Shown: positions 8,691 to 18,113, counted from the stretch's first letter. The stretch: DNA of 64,000 nt from Robertmurraya sp. FSL R5-0851 (GCF_038002965.1 NZ_JBBOOE010000001.1:1717001-1781000), one strand, 5' to 3'. The notes: generated from the letters alone by a model not told the origin. Translations and numbers: made by a program.

Positions 8691-9863
8691 ATGAAAAAGT
8701 TTTGGAAATCTATTTGTTCGTTTAGTTTGATGTTAATTTTAGTCATAGCTTTGTCTGCTTGTAACACGGAAACTTCTAGTAGTAATGATAAAAATGATGG
8801 TGACGGTGATAAAGAGGTTATAAAAATTGGAGCTATTTTTGCCGAAACCGGTCCTGCTTCTACTTTAGGAAAAACTCAGGCGAATTATGTGAAGCTCATC
8901 CAGCAACAATTAGATGAAGAAGGATCTATAAATGGAAAGAAAATTGAAATTATTATGCAAGACTATGAAACGGACGATACAAAAGCTGTGATTGCTGCAG
9001 ACAAATTAATTTCAGAAGGGGTAGTTGCGGTTGTTGGTGCCACTCAAGCTAGTACCTCAATGGCAATCTTACCCAAAATCTCTAGCGAGGGAATACCATT
9101 AATGACTGTGGCTCCTGTTAATCCTGAAGCGAAGGATATTTATCAAATGGCACCAAGTAACTTAACGAATGCTAACTTAATAATTGAATTCTTAAAAGAA
9201 AATAATATTTCAAAAGTAGCCTGGATTAATGCTCGTGATGGGTTTGGAGTAGAAGGTCTCCCTTCCTTTGAAAAGGTAGCAAAAGAAAATGACATAAAAA
9301 TCGTGGCACATGAGGAATTTGATGCAACTGCTACGGATATGACGGTTCAATTAACAAATATTCGGAAAGAGAATCCAGAGGCAGTAATCGTTTGGTCAAG
9401 AACACCAGGTGCTGGAATCGTAGCACGTAATTTTAAAGCACTCGGGTTTGATATTCCTATGATTCAATCTTCTGCATCTGCTAATAAAGGGTTCTTAGAC
9501 CAAGTGAAAGATAATAATGAAAATATCTACGTAATTGGCAGTAAATTAAGTGTTGTTGATCAATTACCAAATGGAGAGCAAAAAGACAGATTAGAAAAGT
9601 TCCGTGAAGATTATCGTGCAATGTTTAATAGTGATCCTGATAATTTTACCGCACATGCAGCGGATGGGTTCCATCTACTAATTGAGGCGATTAAAGCAGG
9701 AAATACCACCTCTGAAGATATTCATAATTACTTAAAGACAGAAGTCAATAAGTATTCTGGGTTAACGGGTTCCTTCGAATTACAATCGGATTATGTAGGA
9801 CCTTACGAAGATGGATTCTCAGTTCTTGGTATTGAGAATAATGAATGGAAGTATTATGAGTAG
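8691..9863 (+). CDS. LIV-type ABC importer, substrate-binding lipoprotein
   Basis: Periplasmic-binding-protein-fold (Peripla_BP_6) receptor, anchored outside the membrane. A lipoprotein signal with lipobox LSAC (Cys24) is followed by a Ser/Asp/Gly linker and the family core IKIGAIFAETGPASTLG, GVVAVVGATQAS and the hinge region around AHAADGFHLLIEAIK. The 390-residue length is normal. It heads a five-gene operon (receptor, two permeases, two ATPases). LIV-type receptors bind branched amino acids, amides or aromatic/alkyl acids; here the neighbouring regulator and acyl-CoA genes suggest a carboxylic acid rather than leucine, which is inference. A 12-bp hairpin after the stop may stabilise its mRNA. 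Confidence 0.9.
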   Translation: MKKFWKSICSFSLMLILVIALSACNTETSSSNDKNDGDGDKEVIKIGAIFAETGPASTLGKTQANYVKLIQQQLDEEGSINGKKIEIIMQDYETDDTKAVIAADKLISEGVVAVVGATQASTSMAILPKISSEGIPLMTVAPVNPEAKDIYQMAPSNLTNANLIIEFLKENNISKVAWINARDGFGVEGLPSFEKVAKENDIKIVAHEEFDATATDMTVQLTNIRKENPEAVIVWSRTPGAGIVARNFKALGFDIPMIQSSASANKGFLDQVKDNNENIYVIGSKLSVVDQLPNGEQKDRLEKFREDYRAMFNSDPDNFTAHAADGFHLLIEAIKAGNTTSEDIHNYLKTEVNKYSGLTGSFELQSDYVGPYEDGFSVLGIENNEWKYYE

Positions 9864-9917
9864 AATTAGTTCCATCGTTGTGTTTTTAAGAGTATCTAGA
9901 TGGTAAGAATAAAAAGG

Positions 9918-9950
9918 ACCAATGGCAGAAACATAGGCTCTGCCATTGGT
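9918..9950 (+). other. Intercistronic hairpin without T-tract
   Basis: accaatggcaga (9918-9929) and its exact complement tctgccattggt (9939-9950) form a 12-bp stem with a 9-base loop between the receptor and permease genes. No T-run follows, so it is more likely an mRNA-stabilising or processing element that lets the receptor be made in excess than a full terminator. Confidence 0.6.
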
Positions 9951-9970
9951 ATTAAGAAAGGAGTACCTCC

Positions 9971-10843
9971 ATGGAATTACTCATGCAATATATCGTAACG
10001 GGGCTAACAGTTGGAAGTATCTATGCTTTATTAGCCATCGGTTTTGTGACTATCTATAACATTACCGGCATATTAAACTTTGCCCAGGGTGAATTTGCGA
10101 TGATTGGTGCGCTGACTTGTATTACTTTTGCGAATGCAGGACTACCAATATCTGCATCTATTATTTTAGCTATTCTTATCTCAGCTACCATAGGGTTAAT
10201 AGTAGAACGTACGGCTATTCGACATGCTAGAAATACTACAGTCATTATCTTAATCATTATTACAATAGGAGTTTCCACCTTCTTAAAGGGGATGGGATTA
10301 ATTATATGGGGGACCAATCCGAAGCAACTTGCTCCCTTAATTAAAATGGAACCCATTCATTTTATGGGTGCAGTTATTAACCCTCAAAGTATTTTTATTT
10401 TCATCGTTTTGTTAATCCTGTTAGCTGTGCTATACGTATTCTTTGAAAAAACCTATATCGGTTCTGCATTACGAGCATGTGAAAAGAATCAACGTGCCGC
10501 GAAACTTATGGGGATCAATACAAGTACCATGTCAGCCTTGGCTTTCACTTTGGCTGCCGCATTAGGAGCTATTGCTGGAATTTTGATTACCCCTATTACT
10601 GACGCAACGTATGAAATGGGATTTCTAATTGGTGTAAAAGGATTTGTTGGGATGGTCATTGGAGGTATGCATAGTATTCCAGGGGCAGTAGCAGGCGCTT
10701 TAATTGTCGGTTTGTTGGAAACTTTTTCTGGAGGTTTTATCTCCACGTTTTATAGTGATGCGATAACATTTCTCGTACTGATCCTTGTTTTATTTTTTAA
10801 ACCGAATGGAATATTTGCAAGAGCTTCAGGTGAGAGAGTTTAG
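9971..10843 (+). CDS. livH: LIV-type ABC importer permease LivH
   Basis: First transmembrane subunit of the importer, family BPD_transp_2. Typical LivH features are an immediate hydrophobic start MQYIVTGLTVGSIYALLAIGF, the ILNFAQGEFAMIGA motif, and the cytoplasmic coupling region YIGSALRACEKNQRAAKLMGI. About eight membrane segments in 290 residues. ATG 9971 follows an aaaggag site. It is followed after 17 bases by livM. Confidence 0.92.
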   Translation: MELLMQYIVTGLTVGSIYALLAIGFVTIYNITGILNFAQGEFAMIGALTCITFANAGLPISASIILAILISATIGLIVERTAIRHARNTTVIILIIITIGVSTFLKGMGLIIWGTNPKQLAPLIKMEPIHFMGAVINPQSIFIFIVLLILLAVLYVFFEKTYIGSALRACEKNQRAAKLMGINTSTMSALAFTLAAALGAIAGILITPITDATYEMGFLIGVKGFVGMVIGGMHSIPGAVAGALIVGLLETFSGGFISTFYSDAITFLVLILVLFFKPNGIFARASGERV

Positions 10844-10860
10844 TAGGGGGGGGAATATAG

Positions 10861-11898
10861 ATGTCGAAGCTGGAAAAAATCTTGTATGGAAATCGATTGA
10901 AACCTATCCTATTTTTAGTGGGACTTATTTTGATTTTACCTCTCGTAGTAAAATCTCCGTATATTTTTACCATTTTAATCTTAATAGGAATCTATTCAAT
11001 CGTCTCTCTAGGTTTATGTCTGTTAATTGGTTATGCAGGACAAATATCCCTCGGGCATGCAGCTTTCTTTGGAATAGGAGCTTACACGTCGGGTGTGTTA
11101 ACTACTAGTTTTGAGCTTTCACCCTGGATAGCACTTACTATAGGAATGGTTACTACTTTTTTTATCGCTTATATAATTGGAATACCTATTTTAAAATTGA
11201 AAGGTCATTTTTTAGCTCTTGCAACACTTGGAATTAACATCATATTTTATATTTTAATTTTAGGTCTTAATCAGTTAACAGGTGGAGCCGCAGGTTTAAT
11301 AGGGATACCCTCCTTGTCTTTATTTGGAGTACCGCTTACAGATAAATTATTTTTCTACTTCTTTGTTTGGACGGCTGCTGTTCTTGTTCTATTATTATCA
11401 CTAAATATCGTCCGCTCTCATGTAGGGAGAGTGTTAAGAAGCATTCATGATAGCGAAATAGCAACAGAGACACTTGGAGTGAAAGTGGAGAATTATAAAG
11501 TTGCTATTTTTGCATTAAGTGCTGCTTTTGCATCGCTAGCAGGAAGTATGTATGCTCACTATATTACCTTTGTTGCTCCACCTACATTTTATATAACAAA
11601 ATCAATCTTGTTTTTAATTATGGTAATGGTTGGAGGGGCAAGCTCCGTTTGGGGTGCGATTCTAGGAACAACAGTTATTATGTTTTTGAATGAGATCATT
11701 CGCTTTGTAGGACACACTTATTTTGGTATTAGTGGAGAAGTGGAGATTGTTGTTTACGGATTAATTATTATTTTGATTATGATGTTCTTACCAAAAGGGC
11801 TGATACATGTTATTTCAAAACCGATTCAAAAGATTAAGCCCAAAAAGAAAGTAAGTGTAAAGGCTCATAAAGATATGATTTCTCAAAAAGGAGTTTAA
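10861..11898 (+). CDS. livM: LIV-type ABC importer permease LivM
   Basis: Second transmembrane subunit. The family motif GYAGQISLGHAAFFGIGAYT is present early, followed by the coupling region SHVGRVLRSIHDSEIATETLGV and the late MVMVGGASSVWGAILGT. Roughly ten membrane segments, then a basic C-terminal tail (KPIQKIKPKKKVSVK) in the cytoplasm. The 345-residue length is normal. ATG 10861 follows a run of G (gggggg) that acts as ribosome site, and the stop lies 6 bases before livG. Confidence 0.92.
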   Translation: MSKLEKILYGNRLKPILFLVGLILILPLVVKSPYIFTILILIGIYSIVSLGLCLLIGYAGQISLGHAAFFGIGAYTSGVLTTSFELSPWIALTIGMVTTFFIAYIIGIPILKLKGHFLALATLGINIIFYILILGLNQLTGGAAGLIGIPSLSLFGVPLTDKLFFYFFVWTAAVLVLLLSLNIVRSHVGRVLRSIHDSEIATETLGVKVENYKVAIFALSAAFASLAGSMYAHYITFVAPPTFYITKSILFLIMVMVGGASSVWGAILGTTVIMFLNEIIRFVGHTYFGISGEVEIVVYGLIIILIMMFLPKGLIHVISKPIQKIKPKKKVSVKAHKDMISQKGV

Positions 11899-11904
11899 TA
11901 GGTC

Positions 11905-12672
11905 ATGTCAAAACTACTTGAAGTAAGGGGATTAACAAAACGATTTGGTGGAGTTACAGCGGTCTCTGATATCAGTTATGATGTAGGGGCTGGAGAAATC
12001 GTAGCAGTCATTGGACCAAACGGTGCAGGCAAAACAACTTTATTTAATATGATTTCTTGTTTTCTTTCTCCGACAAATGGAGAAGTATACTTCAAAGGTA
12101 ATAAATTAACAGGACAAAAGATTCCCCAACTAGCTCACTTAGGGATATCTAGGACATTCCAGAATTTACAAATATTTCACAACTTGACTGTCCTTGAAAA
12201 TGTAATGATGGGTGCTCATGTCAAGTTGAAAACCAATGTGGTGAATGCTGCCTTCCGACTCCCAAGGATTTTAAAGGATGAAAGAATTGCCTATGACCTA
12301 GCGTTAGATGCAATTCATTTAGTTGGCCTAGAAGAATTAATGTTCGAACAGGCAGGCCAGTTATCATATGGCCTTCAAAAGCAGTTGGAGTTTGCAAGAG
12401 CGATTGTTTATAAACCAGATTTAATTATGTTAGATGAACCAATGGCAGGTTTGAATGATTACGAAACCAATAGAATGGCAGATTATATTAAAAAATTAAA
12501 ATCAGAAGGTAGTTCCTTTTTATTTGTTGAACATAAAATGGCGACGGTGATGGAGCTTGCAGATCGTATAATTGTCCTTGACTTTGGAAAGAAGATTGCG
12601 GAAGGAACTCCTGACGAAATACAACAAAATGCAAAGGTAATTGCTGCCTATCTAGGAGAGGAGGTTGTCTAA
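11905..12672 (+). CDS. livG: LIV-type ABC importer ATPase LivG
   Basis: First ATP-binding subunit. Walker A GPNGAGKTT (37-45), the LivG-type motif GISRTFQNLQIF, the signature LSYGLQKQLEFARA, Walker B LIMLDEP and the MAGLND switch region are all intact. The signature is LSYG instead of LSGG, which is common in this subfamily. It overlaps livF by one base (TAATG), so the two ATPases are translationally coupled in equal amounts. Confidence 0.93.
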   Translation: MSKLLEVRGLTKRFGGVTAVSDISYDVGAGEIVAVIGPNGAGKTTLFNMISCFLSPTNGEVYFKGNKLTGQKIPQLAHLGISRTFQNLQIFHNLTVLENVMMGAHVKLKTNVVNAAFRLPRILKDERIAYDLALDAIHLVGLEELMFEQAGQLSYGLQKQLEFARAIVYKPDLIMLDEPMAGLNDYETNRMADYIKKLKSEGSSFLFVEHKMATVMELADRIIVLDFGKKIAEGTPDEIQQNAKVIAAYLGEEVV

Positions 12673-13400
12673 TGCTAAAGGTTGATGGCGTAAGTACCCA
12701 TATTGGGAAAATAAAAATTCTCCATGAGATCTATTTTCAGGTGGAAAAAGGACAAATTGTCTCAATCATCGGTGCAAACGGTGCTGGGAAAAGTACGCTG
12801 TTAAATACGCTTGCTGGACTTTATCGGCCAACATCTGGAACGATTACTCTTGAGAATGAAGTTATAAGCGGCTATCCAGCTAATAAGGTAGTTGAAAAAG
12901 GCTTAAGTCTCGTTCCGGAAGGCAGACAAATCTTTACTAACCTAACTGTAAAGGAAAATTTATTGCTTGGAATCTTTTCAAAATATTATAAGGAGAAGAA
13001 GCTAGCAGAAGAAAATTTAACGAAAATACTTGATATGTTCCCTGGATTAAAGAAACATTTGAAAAACCTTGGTGGAAATTTAAGTGGTGGAGAACAGCAA
13101 ATGTTAGCCATTGGTAGGGGTTTGATGTCAAATCCTAAAATCATCCTTCTAGATGAACCTTCCATGGGGCTTGCACCGAAAATAGTAAATGAAATACTTG
13201 ATACATTAATGATCATTAAAGAGGATTTAGGAACAATGGTCATATTAGTAGAACAGAATGTGAAAGCTGCACTTAAAGTGTGTGATCAAGCCTATGTCAT
13301 TGATCAGGGAAGAATGATTATAAATGGAACAAGAGACGAAATAAGCTCTAATCCTCAGGTGATCTCAGCTTATCTTGGCATTAAATCAGCTGGAGCATAA
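12672..13400 (+). CDS. livF: LIV-type ABC importer ATPase LivF
   Basis: Second ATP-binding subunit. Walker A GANGAGKST (36-44), the LivF motif VPEGRQIFTNLTVKENL, the signature LSGGEQQMLAIGR, Walker B ILLDEPSMGLAP and the switch VEQNV are intact. The 242-residue length is normal. Last gene of the five-gene operon; a weak hairpin follows. Confidence 0.93.
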   Translation: MLKVDGVSTHIGKIKILHEIYFQVEKGQIVSIIGANGAGKSTLLNTLAGLYRPTSGTITLENEVISGYPANKVVEKGLSLVPEGRQIFTNLTVKENLLLGIFSKYYKEKKLAEENLTKILDMFPGLKKHLKNLGGNLSGGEQQMLAIGRGLMSNPKIILLDEPSMGLAPKIVNEILDTLMIIKEDLGTMVILVEQNVKAALKVCDQAYVIDQGRMIINGTRDEISSNPQVISAYLGIKSAGA

Positions 13401-13449
13401 AAAACGACAAATAGTAGATAAATAAATATATAGAAAAGTTTCAGCTATT

Positions 13450-13482
13450 AATCCCAAAGAGTAATCTATGGGATTTTACTGT
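13450..13482 (+). terminator. Weak terminator after livF
   Basis: aatccca (13450-13456) and tgggatt (13469-13475) form a 7-bp stem followed by ttactgttt. The T-tract is interrupted, so some readthrough into the regulator gene is possible. Confidence 0.4.
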
Positions 13483-13573
13483 TTACTAAAAAAAGAGTAT
13501 AGTATTTTTAGTTAGTAAATTTTGAATATTTTTTGTTTTCAAAAATCAAATTCAAAAACGAGGGGAATGAGCT

Positions 13574-15805
13574 ATGCCAAATACAGTAAAAGATCACCTT
13601 ATGAAAAAATTAGAAAATCATTTACGATCAACTGCCAGACAACTAGTAAAGTTTGATACGGAAGAGGAAGTACTACAATATTTGACAGCTTCGTTTCAAA
13701 GTGAACTTTATTGTGATTTTGTAGGGGTTATCTTAAATCAAACAGGAAACTTCGTGACTAAAGCTTGGAGTGGAAACGTACCAGAACTCACCAACTATTT
13801 TCCCCTTGAACAAAAATATTGCTCCAGCAGACTTCTCCGACAAAGCCTAACGAATGAAAACGCTGATCCTCCTGAAACCTGTAATTTATCTAGAGTACTT
13901 AAAGAGGCAAAAATAAAAACATGGTTTACTGTTCCTTTATATGAAAGCGATTCCGATTTAGGTTTTTGTATCATTGGATTCCTAAATTATGTTCCACTAT
14001 TAGAAATGGAGGCTCCTTTTGAAGAATTCGGTAAAGATATTGCTGTGGCAATGGAAATGGCTAGAGAAAAGAAATCACAGTTAAAAAAGATCGAAGGGAT
14101 TGAATGGATTGGCAAAAACCTTTCTCTTAATGCTCCTATTGAAAAGCACATTGAAGAGTTAACATTAAGGGCTGGAAAAGGAACAAATGCTGATTTGGCT
14201 TGTATTTATTTATATGACGAAAAGGAAAATTGTTTTATATTCCAACCGCCTTCCTATGGAGAGAAACAACATCCTGATTCAATTATGATTGAAGATAATT
14301 ATAAGCTGAATAAATATTTTCCATTTCTCGAGAAGCCAGGAGGCACTCAACTAACCATCCCTTTAATCATAGAATTACGTACAATTGGCGTATTGCATAT
14401 CGAGAACAATAATGAAGATGTATTTACAGAAAATGACTTGAGACTATTAGAGCTATTGTCTAATCATGTAGCGACCATGTTAGAAAATGCACGACTATTT
14501 AACAGTGAGAAGGAGCATAAAAATCGCCTCCAATTTCTTTTAGATTTCCAACAAGCGCTTGTAAAAGAAACAATAGAAGTGGATGGTTTTGATGGCATTA
14601 CCTCGATGCTTTCGAATCTATTTCAAAATCCAGTGATTTTATTTGACCGTTTTTTGCAGCCAATTTCAGTCCATATGAATAATAGAGTCAATCAGGGTCA
14701 GCTTCTCGATCAACTTACCGAAATTGTACAAAGAGAAAAGGGAAAATTAAAGAGTCCAGACTACTTTTTAATTAAGGATTCAGGTGATCCCTCCGCCTTT
14801 TTTTCGTTCTTGATGGTACATGGGGGAGGAAGTTTACTAGGATATCTTGCCGTACGCAGAATGGGCCAAGAAATGGATGAGATCGATCGTTTAACAATTG
14901 AACTTGCTCGTAATATATATTCACTCCAATTTATTAAGCAAAAAATCATACTAGATGCAAAAGAACAGACAAAAGATAGTTTTATTAGTAAATTATTATC
15001 TAAACAAGTAGAAGATAAAGAGGGAATTTTACAGTTTGCAAATGTTTTTCAATGGGACCTATTTCAAAGCCATCAACTATGTGTTTTGTCTATCATTTTG
15101 GATGAAGATGAAGTAAAAGGATCCAATCTTTTTGAACAACAGTCAAAAAGGAACCTTATATGGGATTATATTAAATCACATTTACCAGAAAAAGATTATG
15201 CCATCATAACGGCAACCCATGAGGAGAAAAATGTGTTAATAATTCCATGTGAAAATGAAGGGACACAATCGAAAAAATATTGGCAATTACTTTATACGAA
15301 GATCAACAAGTGGGTGGGGGAAACCAATATAAGGTGCAAAGTGTTTATGGGGATTGGAGGAATGACTAGTAACATACAAGACTACTTTTTAAGTTATCAG
15401 CAAGCCATTCAGGCACTAAATATTGTCAATAGTCGCTTACGTCAAAAAGGTTATATGCTATTTGATGAACTTGGTTCATATGCGATCCTTCATCACTTAA
15501 ACTACTCCATGGAAGTTGCCCTGTTTGTAAGTAATCAACTTGGACGGCTTCTATCTTATTCAGAAGGGAAAAATACCGATCTTTGCAATACTCTTCATAC
15601 GTTTCTACAAAATAATGGGAATGTTAAAAATACAGCTGAAGAGCTTTATATACATAGAAGTTCTTTGCTATATCGCCTTGAAAGAATAGAATCTCTATTA
15701 GATGTTCAGTTAAGTGATGCAGAAGTGAGATTTAATTTAATGCTAGCTTTAAAACTTCATGATATGTACGGCCAAGAAATAGAGAGAAACCTCTTATTAA
15801 GATGA
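13574..15805 (+). CDS. GAF-domain transcriptional regulator, PucR/CdaR C-terminal type
   Basis: Large cytoplasmic regulator of 743 residues. Two GAF-like sensor regions (about 20-150 and 155-305; the second includes LTIPLIIELRTIGVLHIEN and NHVATMLENARLF), a helical linker, a CdaR-type middle domain (about 330-640) and a C-terminal PucR-family helix-turn-helix (about 675-735: NGNVKNTAEELYIHRSSLLY then RLERIESLLDV). Proteins of this plan activate catabolic operons on binding an organic ligand. It is in the same direction as, and immediately downstream of, the LIV operon, and faces a secreted esterase and a beta-oxidation-like operon. I infer it senses the imported acid or its CoA ester. The ATG follows a gagggga site. 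Confidence 0.82.
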   Translation: MPNTVKDHLMKKLENHLRSTARQLVKFDTEEEVLQYLTASFQSELYCDFVGVILNQTGNFVTKAWSGNVPELTNYFPLEQKYCSSRLLRQSLTNENADPPETCNLSRVLKEAKIKTWFTVPLYESDSDLGFCIIGFLNYVPLLEMEAPFEEFGKDIAVAMEMAREKKSQLKKIEGIEWIGKNLSLNAPIEKHIEELTLRAGKGTNADLACIYLYDEKENCFIFQPPSYGEKQHPDSIMIEDNYKLNKYFPFLEKPGGTQLTIPLIIELRTIGVLHIENNNEDVFTENDLRLLELLSNHVATMLENARLFNSEKEHKNRLQFLLDFQQALVKETIEVDGFDGITSMLSNLFQNPVILFDRFLQPISVHMNNRVNQGQLLDQLTEIVQREKGKLKSPDYFLIKDSGDPSAFFSFLMVHGGGSLLGYLAVRRMGQEMDEIDRLTIELARNIYSLQFIKQKIILDAKEQTKDSFISKLLSKQVEDKEGILQFANVFQWDLFQSHQLCVLSIILDEDEVKGSNLFEQQSKRNLIWDYIKSHLPEKDYAIITATHEEKNVLIIPCENEGTQSKKYWQLLYTKINKWVGETNIRCKVFMGIGGMTSNIQDYFLSYQQAIQALNIVNSRLRQKGYMLFDELGSYAILHHLNYSMEVALFVSNQLGRLLSYSEGKNTDLCNTLHTFLQNNGNVKNTAEELYIHRSSLLYRLERIESLLDVQLSDAEVRFNLMLALKLHDMYGQEIERNLLLR

Positions 15806-15820
15806 AAGTAGCAATCTTAA

Positions 15821-15865
15821 AAAATGGCCAATTATCTTTAAATAAGATTTTTGGCCATTTTTCTA
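15821..15865. terminator. Bidirectional terminator
   Basis: aaaatggccaa (15821-15831) pairs with ttggccatttt (15851-15861), an 11-bp stem with A-rich left and T-rich right flanks, between the convergent regulator and esterase genes. Confidence 0.8.
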
Positions 15866-15866
15866 A

Positions 15867-16853
15867 TTATTTATTTTCTTTTCCCTTTAAATGTGAATCT
15901 AAAAAGTCAATGATAAGATTAACAATTTTTGGCTGAGCCCAAACATCTCCACCGTGACCAGCACCCTTTACAACATAACGAGTTGAATCTACCCCTTTAT
16001 TTATTAATGCTTCATGGAGAATTTGTGTTTGATTCGGTGAAACTAGCGTGTCTTGATCGCCATGCATTAGCAGGAAAGGAGGGTCATCATTTGTTACATA
16101 AGTAATTGGATTTGCTTTTGCAGCCTTGTCAGGATGGTCAAGAATGGAACCGCCCGGTCCAAATACTGCTGCCCCATTAACCCACATAGCTTCAGGTGCT
16201 GAAGGAGACTTATGAATTTCTTGCACTTCTTTCGAATAACCTTCCCCTACTTTTGTTAAATCTGAAAGTCCGTACAAATCTATAACGGCATTGACTTTAC
16301 TGCTTACATCGAGGAAATCACCCTTGTCATACTCTTTTATATTATTTGTTGTACCTGCTAATGCAGCAAGATATCCTCCCGCAGAAGAACCCATGACAGC
16401 AATTTGATTAGGATCGATTCCATACTTTGCAGAGTTGGCACGTAAATAGCGAATAGCAGACTTAACATCTTCGAGTGGTGCTGGGAAAGTACTCTGAGGA
16501 GTTACCCTATATTCAATACTAGTTACAACATAACCTGCTTCAGAAATATCCATTCTTTGCTGCAAATAGTTGTCTTTGTTAGCTGCCATAAACCCTCCAC
16601 CAGTAATAAATACAACTGCTGGGAGTAGATCTTTACTATTAGGTTTTAAAATATCCATTTTTAATGGATAGTTTGGATATCCAAAAATAGATGGTTGAGA
16701 ATAAACAACATCAGAAATCAAGCTAACAGATAATTTTTGAATGGGTACCTCTAGCTGTTTACTGGTGCTGTTTAAGGCACCTGCAATAACTGAAGTAGAA
16801 AGAAGAAGTGTTAATAAAACCGTAATGAAAAAGGTCCTTTTCTTAAATTTCAT
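15867..16853 (-). CDS. Secreted alpha/beta-hydrolase (esterase/lipase, BD-FAE-like)
   Basis: Exported hydrolase of 328 residues. The N-terminus is a Sec signal peptide (basic KFKKR, then a hydrophobic run to about residue 25, with likely cleavage near VIAGA). The mature part shows an oxyanion-hole region VVFITGGGFMA, the nucleophile elbow GSSAGG, an Asp in MHGDQDTLVSP and a His in GAGHGGDVW, the complete Ser-Asp-His triad of carboxylesterases in the HSL/BD-FAE group. The sequence between is typical of enzymes acting on acyl or feruloyl esters. It faces the regulator and shares its terminator; it is divergent from the beta-oxidation operon. It may release the acid that the neighbours take up, which is inference. 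A degenerate cre (16885-16898, two mismatches) lies upstream. Confidence 0.82.
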   Translation of the reverse strand: MKFKKRTFFITVLLTLLLSTSVIAGALNSTSKQLEVPIQKLSVSLISDVVYSQPSIFGYPNYPLKMDILKPNSKDLLPAVVFITGGGFMAANKDNYLQQRMDISEAGYVVTSIEYRVTPQSTFPAPLEDVKSAIRYLRANSAKYGIDPNQIAVMGSSAGGYLAALAGTTNNIKEYDKGDFLDVSSKVNAVIDLYGLSDLTKVGEGYSKEVQEIHKSPSAPEAMWVNGAAVFGPGGSILDHPDKAAKANPITYVTNDDPPFLLMHGDQDTLVSPNQTQILHEALINKGVDSTRYVVKGAGHGGDVWAQPKIVNLIIDFLDSHLKGKENK

Positions 16854-17240
16854 TAGTAATACCCCCTAGTTATTAAATCTATCATTAAAACGCTTTCGAT
16901 TTTGGTGAATTTAATAACATTCTCCTTTCCTTATGAAGAAATTGTAGATCGTTATAGGATTAGGAACTTTATGCTAAATATAAGTGTATTTATCTTGAAA
17001 AATAAGCTCATTAAAGAGGGAAAAAAAAGTAGTTTTTCGTATAAATTGATAGTTGACATTATAGTATTACGGGTTACACCAAAAAAAATCTATAAGTCTT
17101 ATAAGAAGATAATTTCTTTACTATAATACGACGAAAAATCATAAGTATTTTCCTACATAGTGTAGGTACAAGGAAACATTCATTATTAGTTATAATGAAT
17201 TTACAGAAATTATTAAAAATTCAAAAAAGGAGTTGCGACA
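16854..17240. promoter_or_regulatory. Divergent control region between esterase and beta-oxidation operon
   Basis: A 387-base AT-rich gap. I see a short inverted repeat cctaca-tag-tgtagg (17152-17166), a possible -10 tataat at 17191-17196, and a 23-bp palindrome overlapping that -10 (separate entry). A frame of 74 codons exists here but has a TTG start and no ribosome site, so I do not call it. Confidence 0.5.
17178..17200. promoter_or_regulatory. Palindromic operator candidate over the -10 of the acyl-CoA operon
   Basis: attcatta (17178-17185) and its complement taatgaat (17193-17200) flank a 7-base centre and overlap tataat at 17191. The size and place suit a TetR-type fatty-acid repressor; the arms use the same bases as the Bacillus FadR half-site but in opposite order, so identity is open. 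Confidence 0.45.
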
Positions 17241-18095
17241 ATGACCACTCAAACAATCGGTGTTGTAGGAGCTGGATCCATGGGGACGGGTATTGCAAAC
17301 CTAGCTGCAATTAATGGATTCAATGTTGTATTAAGAGATATTGAGGAGCAATTTTTAGAAAACGCTTTAAATCGAATGAGTAAGTTTATGGATAAAAGTG
17401 TTTCAAGAGGAAAATTAACAGAAGAACAGAAACAAGAAGCATTAAGTCGTATACAAACAACCACTCAATTAGAGGATTTGAGGGATGTTGATATCGTAAT
17501 TGAAGCGGTTATCGAGGATTTAACATTAAAAAAGGAAGTATTCTCAAGCCTCGATCAGATTGTCCGTGAAGGTGTCATTATCGCGACAAACACATCCTCT
17601 ATGTCAATCACTGAGATTGCTTCGGCAACCACTCGTCCTGAACGAGTAGCAGGAATGCATTTTTTTAATCCTGCACAAATCATGAAGCTAGTAGAAGTGG
17701 TACGTGGATATAAGACTAGTGATGAAACGGTAGAAGAATTGAAAGCGCTATCTATAAAGCTAGCAAAAGAACCAGTTGAAGTTAAAAAAGACTCACCAGG
17801 ATTTATTGTTAATCGTATTATGCTTCCACAGTTTATCGAAGCGATCAAACTAGTTCAAGAGGGAGTGGCCTCTTATGAAGATATTGATAAAGCAGTGAAA
17901 CTGGGATTGAATTACCCAATGGGCCCTTTTGAGCTTCAAGATTTTGCTGGAGTAGATATTGGTTACCATGTAATGGAGTATTTTAAAAAAGAGTTTAATA
18001 ACAACTTTTATGCACCGCCACTTCTTTTAAAGGAAGTTATTCGAGCAGGAAGATATGGGAAGAAAACAGGTGCAGGATTTTACGAATATGAATAA
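17241..18095 (+). CDS. 3-hydroxyacyl-CoA dehydrogenase (3-hydroxybutyryl-CoA type)
   Basis: NAD-dependent oxidation of (S)-3-hydroxyacyl-CoA to 3-ketoacyl-CoA. The Rossmann motif GVVGAGSMGTGIA (7-19) starts the protein. The catalytic region MHFFNPAQIMKLVEVV and the C-terminal domain PGFIVNRIMLP...GLNYPMGPFELQDFAGVD...GRYGKKTGAGFYEYE are intact. The 284-residue single-function form is the usual bacterial HBD/PaaH. First gene of a six-gene operon, 18 bases before the hydratase. Confidence 0.93.
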   Translation: MTTQTIGVVGAGSMGTGIANLAAINGFNVVLRDIEEQFLENALNRMSKFMDKSVSRGKLTEEQKQEALSRIQTTTQLEDLRDVDIVIEAVIEDLTLKKEVFSSLDQIVREGVIIATNTSSMSITEIASATTRPERVAGMHFFNPAQIMKLVEVVRGYKTSDETVEELKALSIKLAKEPVEVKKDSPGFIVNRIMLPQFIEAIKLVQEGVASYEDIDKAVKLGLNYPMGPFELQDFAGVDIGYHVMEYFKKEFNNNFYAPPLLLKEVIRAGRYGKKTGAGFYEYE

Positions 18096-18113
18096 TGATT
18101 GGAGGAAAAGCGA

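Noticed and set aside
10785..11108. 107-codon plus-strand frame across the livH-livM junction
   Set aside because: Overlaps two clear transporter genes in another frame and has no family features.
17053..17058. ttgaca as a -35 box for the acyl-CoA operon
   Set aside because: No acceptable -10 follows at 16-18 bases; the tataat at 17191 is too far away.
16902..17126. 74-codon frame between esterase and acyl-CoA operon
   Set aside because: Starts at TTG, has no ribosome site, and its lysine/isoleucine-rich composition just mirrors AT-rich DNA; the region carries promoter elements instead.
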